A DNA stretch of 64,000 bases from Haloprofundus halophilus (lineage in GTDB: Archaea > Halobacteriota > Halobacteria > Halobacteriales > Haloferacaceae), in the NCBI RefSeq assembly GCF_003439925.1, contig NZ_QQRR01000003.1:186001-250000 (forward strand), written 5' to 3'. Below are positions 17,629-26,390 of the stretch, one piece after another. How positions within the stretch are numbered: position 1 is the first letter of the stretch; every line of letters begins with the position of its first letter. A program made the position numbers and the translations under genes. The notes under the pieces were generated by a model that did no database searches, was not told where the DNA came from, and worked only from the letters and a program-made list of their open reading frames with translations.

Positions 17629-18801
17629 ATGGAGATAGTCGGACTGCAAGCGTACGCCGTAGACGTTCCGCTCGTCCCCTTCGAGGAGGGCGGTGTCGCA
17701 CCGTACGTGACGAACCACAACTCCCTGGAGCGCATGACCCGTGTACTCGTCCGCGTCGACACCGACGAGGGCGTCTCCGGGTGGGGCGAGATGCGCGTCT
17801 TCCTCACACCGGAAGCCACTGTCTCGATTCTGGAGGACGGCGTCGAACCGTTCGTCGTCGGCCGCTCGCCGTTCGAGGTCGAAACGTTTCGCCGACAGGT
17901 GTTCATCGAGTACGCCAACGCCGACCTGTTCTTCGCGCCCGTCGAAGTCGCCTGCTGGGACATCGTCGGAAAGACGCTCGACAGGCCGGTGTACGAACTG
18001 CTCGGCGGATGGACCGCACCGGCTCAGACCGAGACGCGCCACCGAGAGCACCAAAGCGAGTACGCCGCCGAAGGCGAGAGTCGAACGGTCGACGTGGCGT
18101 ACTGCCTGGGCATCCTCCCGCCCGAGGAGTCCGCCGAACGCGCCGTCGAGGTTCGTGACGCGGGTTACTCTGTGTTGAAGACGAAGGCCGGCCGCGACTG
18201 GCGCAACGACGTCGAGCGCGTTCGGGCGATGCACGACGCCGTCGACGGCGACCTCCTGTTCCGACTCGACCCGAACCAGGGGTGGACCGTCGACGAGGCC
18301 GTCCGCGTCGGGGCGGCGCTCGCTGACGCCGGAATCTACCTCCAGTACCTCGAACAGCCGATTCGCGTCGATACTCATCGGTCGCTGGCGTCGTTGCAAG
18401 CGCGTACGCGACAGCCTATCGCGCCGAACGAGGACACCTACCTACCTCACAACCTCCGTCGTCTCGTCGAAGCCGGCGCGATGGACGTCGCCGTCCTCGA
18501 TCTGACGCCCGCCGGCGGACTCTCGGGACTCCGACAGCAGGTCGCCATCGTCGAGGACGCCGGAATCCCGGCGACGCACCACTGCGCGTTCGACCTCGGA
18601 GTCCGGACCGCGGCGATTCTCCACGCCGCGTACGGCCTGCCGGGTCTGACGCTCCCGCCGGATTCGGTGTACGACGGCTGGGAGACCGACGTGGTTCGAG
18701 AGCCGTTCGAGATAACCGACGGCGCGCTGACCGTGCCACAGTCGCCCGGGCTGGGCGTCGATGTCGACCAGAGCGTCGTCGAGGAGTACCGCATCGTATG
18801 A
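17629..18801 (+). CDS. Mandelate racemase/enolase superfamily dehydratase or racemase
   Basis: A 390-residue two-domain enzyme: capping domain first, then the TIM barrel. Catalytic KxK is K184-T-K186, metal ligands appear as D213 (RLDPNQGW), E242 (YLEQPI) and E268 (APNED), and the opposite-face His is in ATHHCAFDLG (317-318). This is the mandelate-racemase-subgroup pattern; the reaction begins with proton abstraction next to a carboxylate. The stop codon overlaps the start of the creatininase-family gene (ATGA), so the two products likely work together. Acid-sugar dehydratase or racemase is possible. Confidence 0.92.
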   Translation: MEIVGLQAYAVDVPLVPFEEGGVAPYVTNHNSLERMTRVLVRVDTDEGVSGWGEMRVFLTPEATVSILEDGVEPFVVGRSPFEVETFRRQVFIEYANADLFFAPVEVACWDIVGKTLDRPVYELLGGWTAPAQTETRHREHQSEYAAEGESRTVDVAYCLGILPPEESAERAVEVRDAGYSVLKTKAGRDWRNDVERVRAMHDAVDGDLLFRLDPNQGWTVDEAVRVGAALADAGIYLQYLEQPIRVDTHRSLASLQARTRQPIAPNEDTYLPHNLRRLVEAGAMDVAVLDLTPAGGLSGLRQQVAIVEDAGIPATHHCAFDLGVRTAAILHAAYGLPGLTLPPDSVYDGWETDVVREPFEITDGALTVPQSPGLGVDVDQSVVEEYRIV

Positions 18802-19628
18802 CGTTCGGATTGGGGTCGTTCGAGAGTGACGCAGGTGTCGAATCGAGCGCCGAGGTCGCGTTCGCGGCGCGCACCGCCCCCGAAATTCGCGCTCTCGGGG
18901 AGAGGGACGGGTCGGTGCTCGTCCTCCCCGTCGGGAGCGTCGAACAACACGGAAACCACCTGCCGGTCGCGACGGACTCGATTCTCGCCTCGGCGGTCGC
19001 CGTCGCGGGCGCAACCGCAGTCGCCGACGACGTTCCGGTGTTGGTCGCACCGACGGTCTGGACCGGCTACTCGCCGCACCACCGCTCGTTCGGCGGGACG
19101 CTCACCGGCGAGTTCGGCACGCTTTTGGACCTGCTCGGCACCGTCGCCGACGCCGCGCTGGACAACGGGTTCGACGCGCTGCTGCTGCTCAACGGTCACG
19201 GCGGCAATCGGGCGCTCGTCGACGCCGCGGTCACCGTCGTCGGACGTAGCCATCCCGGCGTCGAGTCACTCGGCCTGACGTACTTCGACCTCGCCGCTCC
19301 GTTCGCCGACGAGGTGCGCGAGAGCGACAGTGGCGGGATGGCTCACGGCGGCGAGTTCGAGACGTCGATGATGCGGTATCTCCGACCCGAACTCGTCCGC
19401 GACGACGCGCCCGCGGCGTACTGGGACGAACCGTACGACCTCGCCGGAAGCGACCTGCTCGAAGGCGGCCCGCTGTCGGTGTATCGACCGTTCGAGGCGT
19501 ACTCGGAGAGCGGCGCTATCGGCGACCCCTCGCTGGCCAGCGCCGAGAAAGGCAAACAGTTCTTCGACGGCGTCCGAGCGGAACTGGCGGCGCTACTGCT
19601 CGACGTTCACGAGCGGAACGCCGACTGA
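18798..19628 (+). CDS. Creatininase family amidohydrolase
   Basis: A 276-residue cytosolic metal hydrolase. It has LPVGSVEQHGNHLPVATD with Glu and His ligands, LLNGHGGNRA, and HGGEFETSMM with a later Glu ligand, all diagnostic of the creatininase/ArfB/MftE family that opens cyclic amides. It is translationally coupled to the preceding enolase-superfamily gene by an ATGA overlap. An extension of ~20 residues precedes the usual family start. Confidence 0.93.
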   Translation: MTFGLGSFESDAGVESSAEVAFAARTAPEIRALGERDGSVLVLPVGSVEQHGNHLPVATDSILASAVAVAGATAVADDVPVLVAPTVWTGYSPHHRSFGGTLTGEFGTLLDLLGTVADAALDNGFDALLLLNGHGGNRALVDAAVTVVGRSHPGVESLGLTYFDLAAPFADEVRESDSGGMAHGGEFETSMMRYLRPELVRDDAPAAYWDEPYDLAGSDLLEGGPLSVYRPFEAYSESGAIGDPSLASAEKGKQFFDGVRAELAALLLDVHERNAD

Positions 19629-19703
19629 TACCGGGTCCGAGCCCCTCGGTTTTCGAGGGTCGAGCGCGTCGGGCGCCGTCGACACCTGTCCATACTCGCT
19701 CGG

Positions 19704-20849
19704 TCAGCCGTCAGCGGGAAGCAGTCCGTCGGTACCGAGCGACCCGTCGAGGAACCCGCTCACGAGGATGACGACGAGTCCGACCGCGGCGACGTACGCG
19801 TACATCGACTGGACGCCGACCAAATCGAGAAGACGGCCGGACGCGAGCTCGCCGACGCCCGACCCCGCGGCGAAGCCGAACCCGGTGAGAAACGTCTGCG
19901 CGGTCGACCCGATGGAGGCGGGCGCGAGTTCGTGGGCGAGGTTCACGGCTGCGAGCATGAACGCCGCGTAGCCGACGCCGAGAAGCAGTTGGAGGGCGAC
20001 GACGAACGCCGGCGCGGGCGCAGACGCGTACGCCGCGAACGTAACGACGTGACAGGCGGCACCCGCGGCGAGGAGCCGACGGTACGACGTGGTGAACCGC
20101 GCTGCGGCGAGGAAGACGGCCGCCTCGCCGAGCGTCTTGGCGGCGACGGAGATGCCGGTGAGCGCGTCGCTCCCGCCGAGACTCCGGACGTAGACGGACA
20201 GGTACGCGCTTCCCGCCGGGAACAGCGTCCCCATCAGAAACGCTGCGACGACTAGAGCGGCGAAGTTTCGGTCTCTCAGGAGCGACGCCGCCCGGAGACC
20301 GACGCTCTCGGTCGGCGGCCTTCGGTCGACCGGTATCCGGAGGAGAAGGAGCGCGAGCACCGCCATACCGACACCGAACGCGTAGAACACGACGACGGAA
20401 CCGAAACGCGCGCTGGCGATGCCGGCGCCGATCGCCGCGATACCGAAGGCGACGCTACCGTACGCGCGGACGCTTCCGTACGACAGTCCCGCAGAGAGTA
20501 GCATGGCGTTCGCCACCGGTCGAATCGGTGCGCGGAACGCCGCAAACCCGACCGTAACGGCCGCGACGAGCGGAAACACCGCCGCAGCCTGCGGATACGA
20601 CAACCCCAACGCACCCGCGCCGCAGACGCTGACGATGAGAATTCGCTTCTGGGCGCCGAAGCGGTCGCTCAGTAGCCCCCAGGCGGGGAGCGCGAGGATG
20701 CCGGCCGTCCGGAGGAGAAAGCCGACGGTACCCATCTCCACGCCGGTCAACCCGATATCCTCGAAGTACGCGTTGCGGAACACGACGAACCCGCTCCACG
20801 CCGCGAAGTAGAGGAAGTAAAACGATTTGAAGTAGCTTCGGCGGTCCAT
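19704..20849 (-). CDS. MFS transporter (HcaT/MFS_1-like)
   Basis: A 381-residue integral membrane protein with about 12 hydrophobic segments. The N-terminus (SYFKSFYFLYFAAWSGFV) and the loop GLLSDRFGAQKR, the conserved cytoplasmic loop 2-3 motif of the major facilitator superfamily, support the call. It resembles carriers of the phenylpropionate-permease/nucleoside-transporter-like group. It is convergent with the creatininase gene and tandem with the zinc dehydrogenase gene on its right. Substrate unknown. Confidence 0.88.
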   Translation of the reverse strand: MDRRSYFKSFYFLYFAAWSGFVVFRNAYFEDIGLTGVEMGTVGFLLRTAGILALPAWGLLSDRFGAQKRILIVSVCGAGALGLSYPQAAAVFPLVAAVTVGFAAFRAPIRPVANAMLLSAGLSYGSVRAYGSVAFGIAAIGAGIASARFGSVVVFYAFGVGMAVLALLLLRIPVDRRPPTESVGLRAASLLRDRNFAALVVAAFLMGTLFPAGSAYLSVYVRSLGGSDALTGISVAAKTLGEAAVFLAAARFTTSYRRLLAAGAACHVVTFAAYASAPAPAFVVALQLLLGVGYAAFMLAAVNLAHELAPASIGSTAQTFLTGFGFAAGSGVGELASGRLLDLVGVQSMYAYVAAVGLVVILVSGFLDGSLGTDGLLPADG

Positions 20850-20939
20850 CTCGGGGCGGTCGAACTAGTTACTCCCTCACCGTCCGTCGAACGTCGTGGG
20901 ACGGCCGCGGACGGTACGGTCCGAGGAACGACACCGCGG

Positions 20940-22010
20940 TCACGGGGTGTCGAACTCCACGACTGTCTTGATGACGTCGTCTCCCGTCTCGAACGCCGCG
21001 TCGACCTCCGACAGCGAGTAGACGCCCGTGACGAGCGCGTCGGCGAACCAGTCGGGGAACTCGGTGAATCGCTTCTTCGCGGCCTCGAACTGCCGAACGT
21101 TAGAGTTGACGCTGCCGAACAGCGCCTTGTTCTCCAGCACGAGTTCTCTGTGCAGGCGGCCGCCGTCGACTTCGAACTCCCAGTCGTTCGGGATACCGAG
21201 GAGTGCGCCGACGCCGTTCGGCGCGAGCGCGTCGACGGTTTCGAAGGCGTGCTTCGCGTAGCCGGTGGCCTCGTAGACGAAGTCGACAGCCTCGTGCGCC
21301 CCCGGAATCTCGTCGACCGGCGTCTCTCGGGAGTCGACGTACGTCGACCCGAGTCGTTCGACGACGTCGATGGTCGGGTCCGGCCGGTCGCGGCGACCCA
21401 GACAGTACGTGCGCTCGAACGGCAGCGACGGCGTCTGCAGCGCGGCGAGCGTCAGCAGTCCGAGCGGTCCGTTCCCGAGGACGAGCGCGCTCGTCGGGTC
21501 CCACTCGAACGCCGAACGGGCGGCGAACGCGTGTTCGAGCGCCTTCTCGGTGTTCGATATCGGTTCGACGAGGAAGCCGTGCTCCGCGAACTCGTCGGGG
21601 ACGGGGACGAGAAACTCCGACGGACTCGTGAAGAACTCGGACATGTAGCCGTGAGCGCCGACGATGCCGCGTTCGACGTACAGCCCCTCCGGAGCCATGT
21701 CGGGTTCGTCGCGCTCGAAGTAGTCGTTCGTCTCTCCGGGCGGTCGGCGCACGGTGGGCACGACGAGTTCACCCTCCTCCAGTTCGGTCCCGTTGGCGTC
21801 TTCGACGACGGCGACGGCTTCGTGGCCGAGAATCTGATAGTCGTCACCAGGGGGGTAGCCGCCGTGGTTTCCGCGGATGACCTCGTGGTCGGTTCCGTCG
21901 ATACCGACCCGCAGCGTCCGTAGGAGAGCCTCCCCGGGTTCGGGGGTCGGGTCGGGCACGTCCCTGACCGTCGGACGGGACTCGCCTTTCTCGACGACGA
22001 CGGCTCTCAT
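20940..22010 (-). CDS. gdh: Glucose 1-dehydrogenase-type zinc-dependent sugar dehydrogenase
   Basis: A 356-residue medium-chain dehydrogenase, the same length as haloarchaeal GDH. It has the halophile-typical Asp at position 38 in place of the usual Cys (GIDGTDHEV), H63-E64 in LGHEAVAVVE, and a Glu at ~149 (FLVEPISN) as catalytic-zinc ligands, plus a nucleotide loop VLGNGPLGLLTLAA. The family oxidises beta-D-glucose (and sometimes galactose or xylose) to the lactone with NAD(P)+. The ATG at 22010 removes an unrelated N-terminal leader of the open frame. Confidence 0.93.
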   Translation of the reverse strand: MRAVVVEKGESRPTVRDVPDPTPEPGEALLRTLRVGIDGTDHEVIRGNHGGYPPGDDYQILGHEAVAVVEDANGTELEEGELVVPTVRRPPGETNDYFERDEPDMAPEGLYVERGIVGAHGYMSEFFTSPSEFLVPVPDEFAEHGFLVEPISNTEKALEHAFAARSAFEWDPTSALVLGNGPLGLLTLAALQTPSLPFERTYCLGRRDRPDPTIDVVERLGSTYVDSRETPVDEIPGAHEAVDFVYEATGYAKHAFETVDALAPNGVGALLGIPNDWEFEVDGGRLHRELVLENKALFGSVNSNVRQFEAAKKRFTEFPDWFADALVTGVYSLSEVDAAFETGDDVIKTVVEFDTP

Positions 22011-22199
22011 CTGATGGTCCCCCTCCCCGGTGTCGACGGGACGGCCGTCGCTCCTCCGCGACCGCACTCGTTGTCACTCGTTGGCACGACTCTCGTTTGC
22101 TCGGCCCGTGCTATAAACACTCCGACGGACGCAGCGCGAGTCGGAACTCGGTGTCTCGATGCGGAACGTTTTACCGATAAACGCGTCTACGCAGACACC

Positions 22200-22847
22200 A
22201 TGGAGAACGGAACGGAAGGGGCGGACGGACGGTCGAAAACGAGTCGGTCGCCCCGGCAGTGCAAGGTCGGACGGCTGATAGAGGTGTACGACCTCGACGG
22301 ATTGGGCGAAATGCTCGAGGTCCGCTGGACCGCCGCCGGCGACGACCGGTCGAGCCTCCGCGAACTCGCGACCGAGTTCAACCGTCGACTGCTCGAATCG
22401 GCCCTCGAATCGGCGGGGGTGAGCCTCCTGGACGGCGAGGTCGAAAACTACTATCGGCTCTTGACCGACGACGAAGTGACCAGTGGGACGAGAGTACAGG
22501 CCGAACGGACCCTCGAGCGGCACGGCATCGACGTCGACGCCGTGAAGACCGATTTTGTCTCACATCAGGCGGTACACACGTACCTAGTGAAGTACCGAGG
22601 CGTCTCCCGCGACAGTTCGACGACCGGGAACCGAACCGAAAAGATAGACACGAACATCGGCCGCCTCAGAAGTCGAACGCAGACCGTGACGGCGAACTCC
22701 CTCGAATCGCTCGTGTCCGCCGGCGAACTCGAAGTCGGTGAGATCGACGTGCTCGTCGACATCAACGTCCACTGTGACATCTGTGGGGAGACACTCACCG
22801 TCGACCAGTTACTCGCAGACGGCGGTTGCGGATGTCACCGCGAGTGA
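22200..22847 (+). CDS. rdfA: Rod-determining factor RdfA family protein (orphan copy)
   Basis: A 215-residue protein clearly paralogous to the one at 42827-43468: shared VGRLIEVYDL, LREL..EFNRRLLE, LLDGEVENYYRLLTDDEV, RLRSRT..VT, and a C-terminal zinc-ribbon-like CDICG...GGCGCHRE with four Cys. RdfA was described in Haloferax volcanii as a cell-shape (rod) determinant; its biochemical action is unclear. Here no SMC-related gene is adjacent, unlike the other copy. A TATA-like GTTTTACCGATAA about 25-30 bases before the ATG indicates a leaderless transcript. Confidence 0.85.
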   Translation: MENGTEGADGRSKTSRSPRQCKVGRLIEVYDLDGLGEMLEVRWTAAGDDRSSLRELATEFNRRLLESALESAGVSLLDGEVENYYRLLTDDEVTSGTRVQAERTLERHGIDVDAVKTDFVSHQAVHTYLVKYRGVSRDSSTTGNRTEKIDTNIGRLRSRTQTVTANSLESLVSAGELEVGEIDVLVDINVHCDICGETLTVDQLLADGGCGCHRE

Positions 22848-23728
22848 GCGCGGCAGTGCGGGGTCGAACCGCTTTTTGGAAGAGTCATTCAACTCGGTTG
22901 TAGTTTAACGCATCAGCAAGATACAGTACTTTTAGAAAGTAGTACGCTAAGTAGGCCAAAGTTCGATTATAGTTCACCAGTCACGACACAAATGAAACGA
23001 AATAGGGACCATTACCCATTTTTATCGCAAATTCGTAATAAAATTGTTCGGTGGAAATTGTATGCGCACCCAATAATTGAAGAGTAGAAACTCAGGTGTT
23101 TGCTAGAATAAATATTTTCGGGAGGTAGTAGATAAATCGAGAGTAGTTGACGGAGCGGGGCGAAACTCGACTGTGATCGGTTCCGATGGGCAGTCCGAAC
23201 GGGCGTTCGAGACGATGATGAGAGAGCCGACGCTCCGTCGTTCAGTGACCGAGGAATCAGTGGTAGGCCGGGCGGGCCGTGACTCCCACTCGGCCGCTGA
23301 TTCTGTCTGACGAATTGTCACCATCGCCGCGTGACCAGGCGCGGCGCGGTGTCTGTGCAACGCCGCGTAACGCTGCAGTGGCGATGTCTCACTCATCCAC
23401 GTTAGGTGTTACCATTGGGTCAAATGTGGACGGTGGAGCAGGGTGGGACGGTTCAGACCTCCTCGACGTTCCTGAGGGGCTCCGCGAGAAGAAACGCCCC
23501 ACTCACGCCAATCGGTCGGTGTGACAAGCGGTAGTAACGGAAGAGACGCCAATCTTCGAACGCGAGAGTGACGTGTGGCACGCGTCGCTAATGGGGTAGT
23601 ATCGGCCTCCTCTCGAAAGTCGCCAATTTAGTGTCAGCGTGAAGCCGCTCGCGGACGACCCGAGTACGCGTCTGCACTCGGTGTGATTTGGGGGAACAGT
23701 TATACCAGCGTGAAAGGAAGCGCCGCAC
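22848..23728. other. Gene-poor, partly AT-rich region with coding decay
   Basis: About 880 bases with no intact gene. The part from roughly 22,890 to 23,120 is markedly richer in A+T than anything nearby and contains the perfect hairpin ACTTT-TAG-AAAGT (22928-22940). The right part contains a stretch with protein-like translation broken by stops (23531-23713). A TATA-like GTTATACC (about 23697-23705) serves the next gene. The composition and debris suggest an old insertion or excision scar; no insertion-sequence ends were recognised. Confidence 0.5.
23531..23713 (+). pseudogene. Decayed coding fragment
   Basis: In one plus frame the region reads as plausible protein over 61 codons (for example TEETPIFERESDVWHASLMG, then RPPLESRQFSVSVKPLADD, then FGGTV) but is broken by a TAG after about 22 codons and a TGA near the end. 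Composition is unlike random shadow frames, which are Arg-rich here. No family is recognised, so this is a low-confidence relic. Confidence 0.35.
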
Positions 23729-24262
23729 ATGGACATCCTTCGACATCTGCTCGACAACCCCGACCCTCCGCGGGAGTCGTCGCGAACGCGGCGGCGAGAA
23801 CGGTTCTACGACGAGACGAGAGACGTTTCGGCGGTGACGGTTTTCTGGGAGGACGTCTCCGCGCTGAAGACGCTTCTCGACCGCGAGGCGACGACGCCGA
23901 TGCCGGCCGGCGAGACGCTCGCGGTCGAGAGCGTTCGGACGGAGTTGCCGACCGACGAACTCTCGCTGCGAATGGCGCACGAACAGCTGCTCTCGGAACT
24001 CGACCGACTCTCGGACCGCTGGGAAGCACAACTGGATACCTCGCCCGCATCGGTGTGGCTTCCGACCGGCTACAGCGTCCGCATGCGGGTGTATCTTCGA
24101 CACTGCGAGGCCCGTCTCGGGGACGACGCCGACCCGTTCTCGCGGCCGGAGTCGTTCGGTCGGGTCCGTTCGCTCGTCGACCGATGCACCGTCGCCGACG
24201 ACAGCGACGCCGCTTCGGCGTTCGTCGGCAGCGAACACGTCCCGCTGAGCGAGGACCGATAG
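23729..24262 (+). CDS. Hypothetical acidic protein
   Basis: A 177-residue soluble protein with no recognised family. It is charged and helical-looking (DVSALKTLLDREATTPMPAG, then HEQLLSELDRLSDRWEAQLD), with no signal peptide, membrane segment or cysteine cluster apart from HCEARL and DRCTV. Good haloarchaeal codon use and a TATA-like GTTATACC 25-30 bases upstream of the ATG support that it is expressed, probably as a leaderless, single-gene transcript. It sits between gene-poor regions, with no neighbours to hint at its role. Confidence 0.7.
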   Translation: MDILRHLLDNPDPPRESSRTRRRERFYDETRDVSAVTVFWEDVSALKTLLDREATTPMPAGETLAVESVRTELPTDELSLRMAHEQLLSELDRLSDRWEAQLDTSPASVWLPTGYSVRMRVYLRHCEARLGDDADPFSRPESFGRVRSLVDRCTVADDSDAASAFVGSEHVPLSEDR

Positions 24263-24677
24263 CCGACCGAACCGACGCTTCTGCGTATCGGTACCCCACA
24301 CGTGAGCACCGTGTGTCGAACGAGGGGTCACGAACCAATTTTATTAGGCGGCGGACTGTTGTAGTTGTAACTCACACCTCGTAGTAGGGTTACCTCCCTT
24401 CGGCGTACGTCACTGCGTCGACTCGGGTGGTACGCCCCGAACGACCTGCTTGGCCGTGGTGTCGTTCGATCGCCGGACCGAACCGTGTTCCGGCACTCTC
24501 ACTTTCGCTCGAACGGTCGTCGAATCTACCACATTCAGCGGGAGCTCTACGACGGAGACGACGACGTTGTAGCTGTCTGATTTAGTGAATATAGTCTCCA
24601 ATTATTATTTGAAACGTGAAATACCAGCATTTGTGATACTGCGAGGAGCTATATTCAACAATGCAGAGTTATATCAC
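24263..24677. other. Intergenic region before the PadR regulator
   Basis: A 415-base gap. A possible 63-codon minus-strand frame (24410-24601, TTG start, no clear promoter) has fair codon use but no family, so it is not called. Near the right end the sequence is AT-rich and carries CTATATT (about 24647-24653), the probable TATA box of the PadR gene, 25-31 bases before its ATG. Confidence 0.45.
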
Positions 24678-24968
24678 ATGCACGACCTAAGCGGCTTCCA
24701 GCGCGACCTGTTGTACGTCATCTCGGGGATGGACCAGCCCTCCGGACAGCAGGCGAAAGAACGGCTCGAACAGTATCTGGACGACGACATCAACCACGGG
24801 CGACTGTATCCGAACCTCGATACGCTCGTCAGTAAAGAGTACGTGGAGAAGGGACCGATAGACCGCCGAACCAACTACTACGCGATAACCGAACGAGGCG
24901 AGAATCAGATACGCGAACGCCGCGAGTGGGAGGAGTCGCAGTTCCCCTTCGACCGGCAAACGACCTGA
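24678..24968 (+). CDS. PadR family transcriptional regulator
   Basis: A 96-residue winged-helix protein starting MHDLSGFQRDLLYVISG. The block GRLYPNLDTLVSKEYVEKG followed by DRRTNYYAITERGE is the recognition helix and wing of PadR proteins. The short form without the C-terminal effector domain is common in haloarchaea. The ATG at 24678 is preferred to an upstream start because it matches the family start and the TATA-like CTATATT. The target is unknown; the convergent arylsulfotransferase-like gene is nine bases downstream. Confidence 0.9.
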   Translation: MHDLSGFQRDLLYVISGMDQPSGQQAKERLEQYLDDDINHGRLYPNLDTLVSKEYVEKGPIDRRTNYYAITERGENQIRERREWEESQFPFDRQTT

Positions 24969-24977
24969 GACGCGCAG

Positions 24978-26390
24978 TTACCTCCGGACTCGCCAAACCG
25001 CTTCAAGCGACATCCAGAGCATCACGCTGAGCGCGGCGAGAAGCGACAGCGCGACCTCTGCGAGGCCCATCCAGACGGGCGTCGCGTACATCAGCCCGTT
25101 TAGGTACTTGTTCGGCAAGGCGTCTTTTACCAGCACGCCCAGTCGGTTCCGTTCGGTCCCGGTCCGCGAATCGAGACCGAGGGACTGCGCGCTAGACCCG
25201 CCGGCGCTCTCGTCTCCGGTACCGAGGCGTTCGGCTTCGTACGGGAAACCGACGGTGACGCTGCGGACGATTTCGCCCTCTCGGTCGACCTCGACGACGC
25301 GATTTCCGTTCGAGTCGGTGACGAGCGTGTTCCCGTTCGGTAGGCGGTCGGCGTCGCGGGGCCACTGCGTCCGAGCGTCTCGCCACTGCCACGTCTGTAC
25401 CCACGTTCCGTTTTCTCGCTGGTACTCGACGACGCGGTTGTTCTCGGAGTCGGCGACGAGGACGGCGGGACCGCCCTCGGACTCGGGGATGTAGTCCGGA
25501 TTGTGCTGCTCGTAGAGGACGTCGTACTCGTCCTCTGCGCCGAGGGTCCAACTGTCGTCCACCTCGCCGCGCTGCCGGTCGACGAACACCACTCGGTCGT
25601 GGTTGCGGATGCTGACCATGAACCGTTCGCCGCCGTCGACGAGTTCGACGTCGTTGATGTGGCTCCAGTCTTTCGGGTACGGTCCGCCGGTCTCGTCGGT
25701 CGAGAACTCGTCGGAGGCGTTCCACGTCCAGACGATGTCCCCGCTGGACTGCTCGACGACGAACAGTCGGTCGAGGTAGATGTCCGCGACGGCGAGGTGC
25801 GTCTCGTTCACGCGGTCGACGTCGTGGAACCGGGTGAGTTCCTGTCCGGGCGTCGTCGCCGTCCAGACCGTCGTCGTTTCGCCGGTCGTGAGATTCACTC
25901 GGTCGACGCCGTTTCGCGTACAGCGGCCGCTCTCGCCGTGGACATCGTAGTAGCGCTCCCACGTCGTCTCGTCGACGGCGTACCGCGAGTGGTTCCAGTC
26001 GGTCGGACAGGCGTCCGCGTCCAAGTGGTCGGCGAACGCGGCTTCGACCGTCGCGTCGGTGCCCGGAACCGGGTCGACGTCCCAGTACACGTCGCGCGAG
26101 TCGTTGTAGTAGAGCACCGTTCCGTCGCCGTCGACCGCGACGAGTTCCGCGCGCCCGCGCGGAGTGGTCACCTCTCCGGGTCGCCCGCGCCACGAGTTCG
26201 AGTCGGTGCCGATGACTGTCACCGAGTCCGCCGACGCGACTCGGCTCGAATCGTGTTGCCAGCCGTCGTCCGGTCGAACCTCGTCGACGAGTGGTCTCTC
26301 GGCGGTAACGTACCCGAGTCCGAGTCCGAGTATCGAGAGGACGGCGAGCGTCGCCAAAACGAGCCTGAGCGACTGCTTCCGGTCGTTCAC
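24978..26390 (-). CDS. Arylsulfotransferase (ASST)-like membrane-anchored beta-propeller protein
   Basis: A 470-residue protein with an N-terminal membrane segment (~residues 10-28), a large extracellular domain of repeated WxW/HD-type propeller blades (FHDVDRVNETHLAVAD, WSHINDVELVDGGERFMVS, ADRLPNGNTLVTDSNGNRV), and a C-terminal membrane helix (VALSLLAALSVMLWMSL). This fits the arylsulfotransferase/ASST family in haloarchaea. Start is a GTG at 26390. True sulfotransferase activity needs a catalytic His; several candidate His residues are present (TRFHDVD, WSHIND, YEQHNPD), but activity is not established for these relatives. Confidence 0.82.
   Translation of the reverse strand: MNDRKQSLRLVLATLAVLSILGLGLGYVTAERPLVDEVRPDDGWQHDSSRVASADSVTVIGTDSNSWRGRPGEVTTPRGRAELVAVDGDGTVLYYNDSRDVYWDVDPVPGTDATVEAAFADHLDADACPTDWNHSRYAVDETTWERYYDVHGESGRCTRNGVDRVNLTTGETTTVWTATTPGQELTRFHDVDRVNETHLAVADIYLDRLFVVEQSSGDIVWTWNASDEFSTDETGGPYPKDWSHINDVELVDGGERFMVSIRNHDRVVFVDRQRGEVDDSWTLGAEDEYDVLYEQHNPDYIPESEGGPAVLVADSENNRVVEYQRENGTWVQTWQWRDARTQWPRDADRLPNGNTLVTDSNGNRVVEVDREGEIVRSVTVGFPYEAERLGTGDESAGGSSAQSLGLDSRTGTERNRLGVLVKDALPNKYLNGLMYATPVWMGLAEVALSLLAALSVMLWMSLEAVWRVRR

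Noticed and set aside
24410-24601. 63-codon minus-strand frame before the PadR gene
   Set aside because: It begins with TTG right after two stop codons, has no promoter at the right distance and no recognised family. Codon use is fair, so it stays a weak possibility only.
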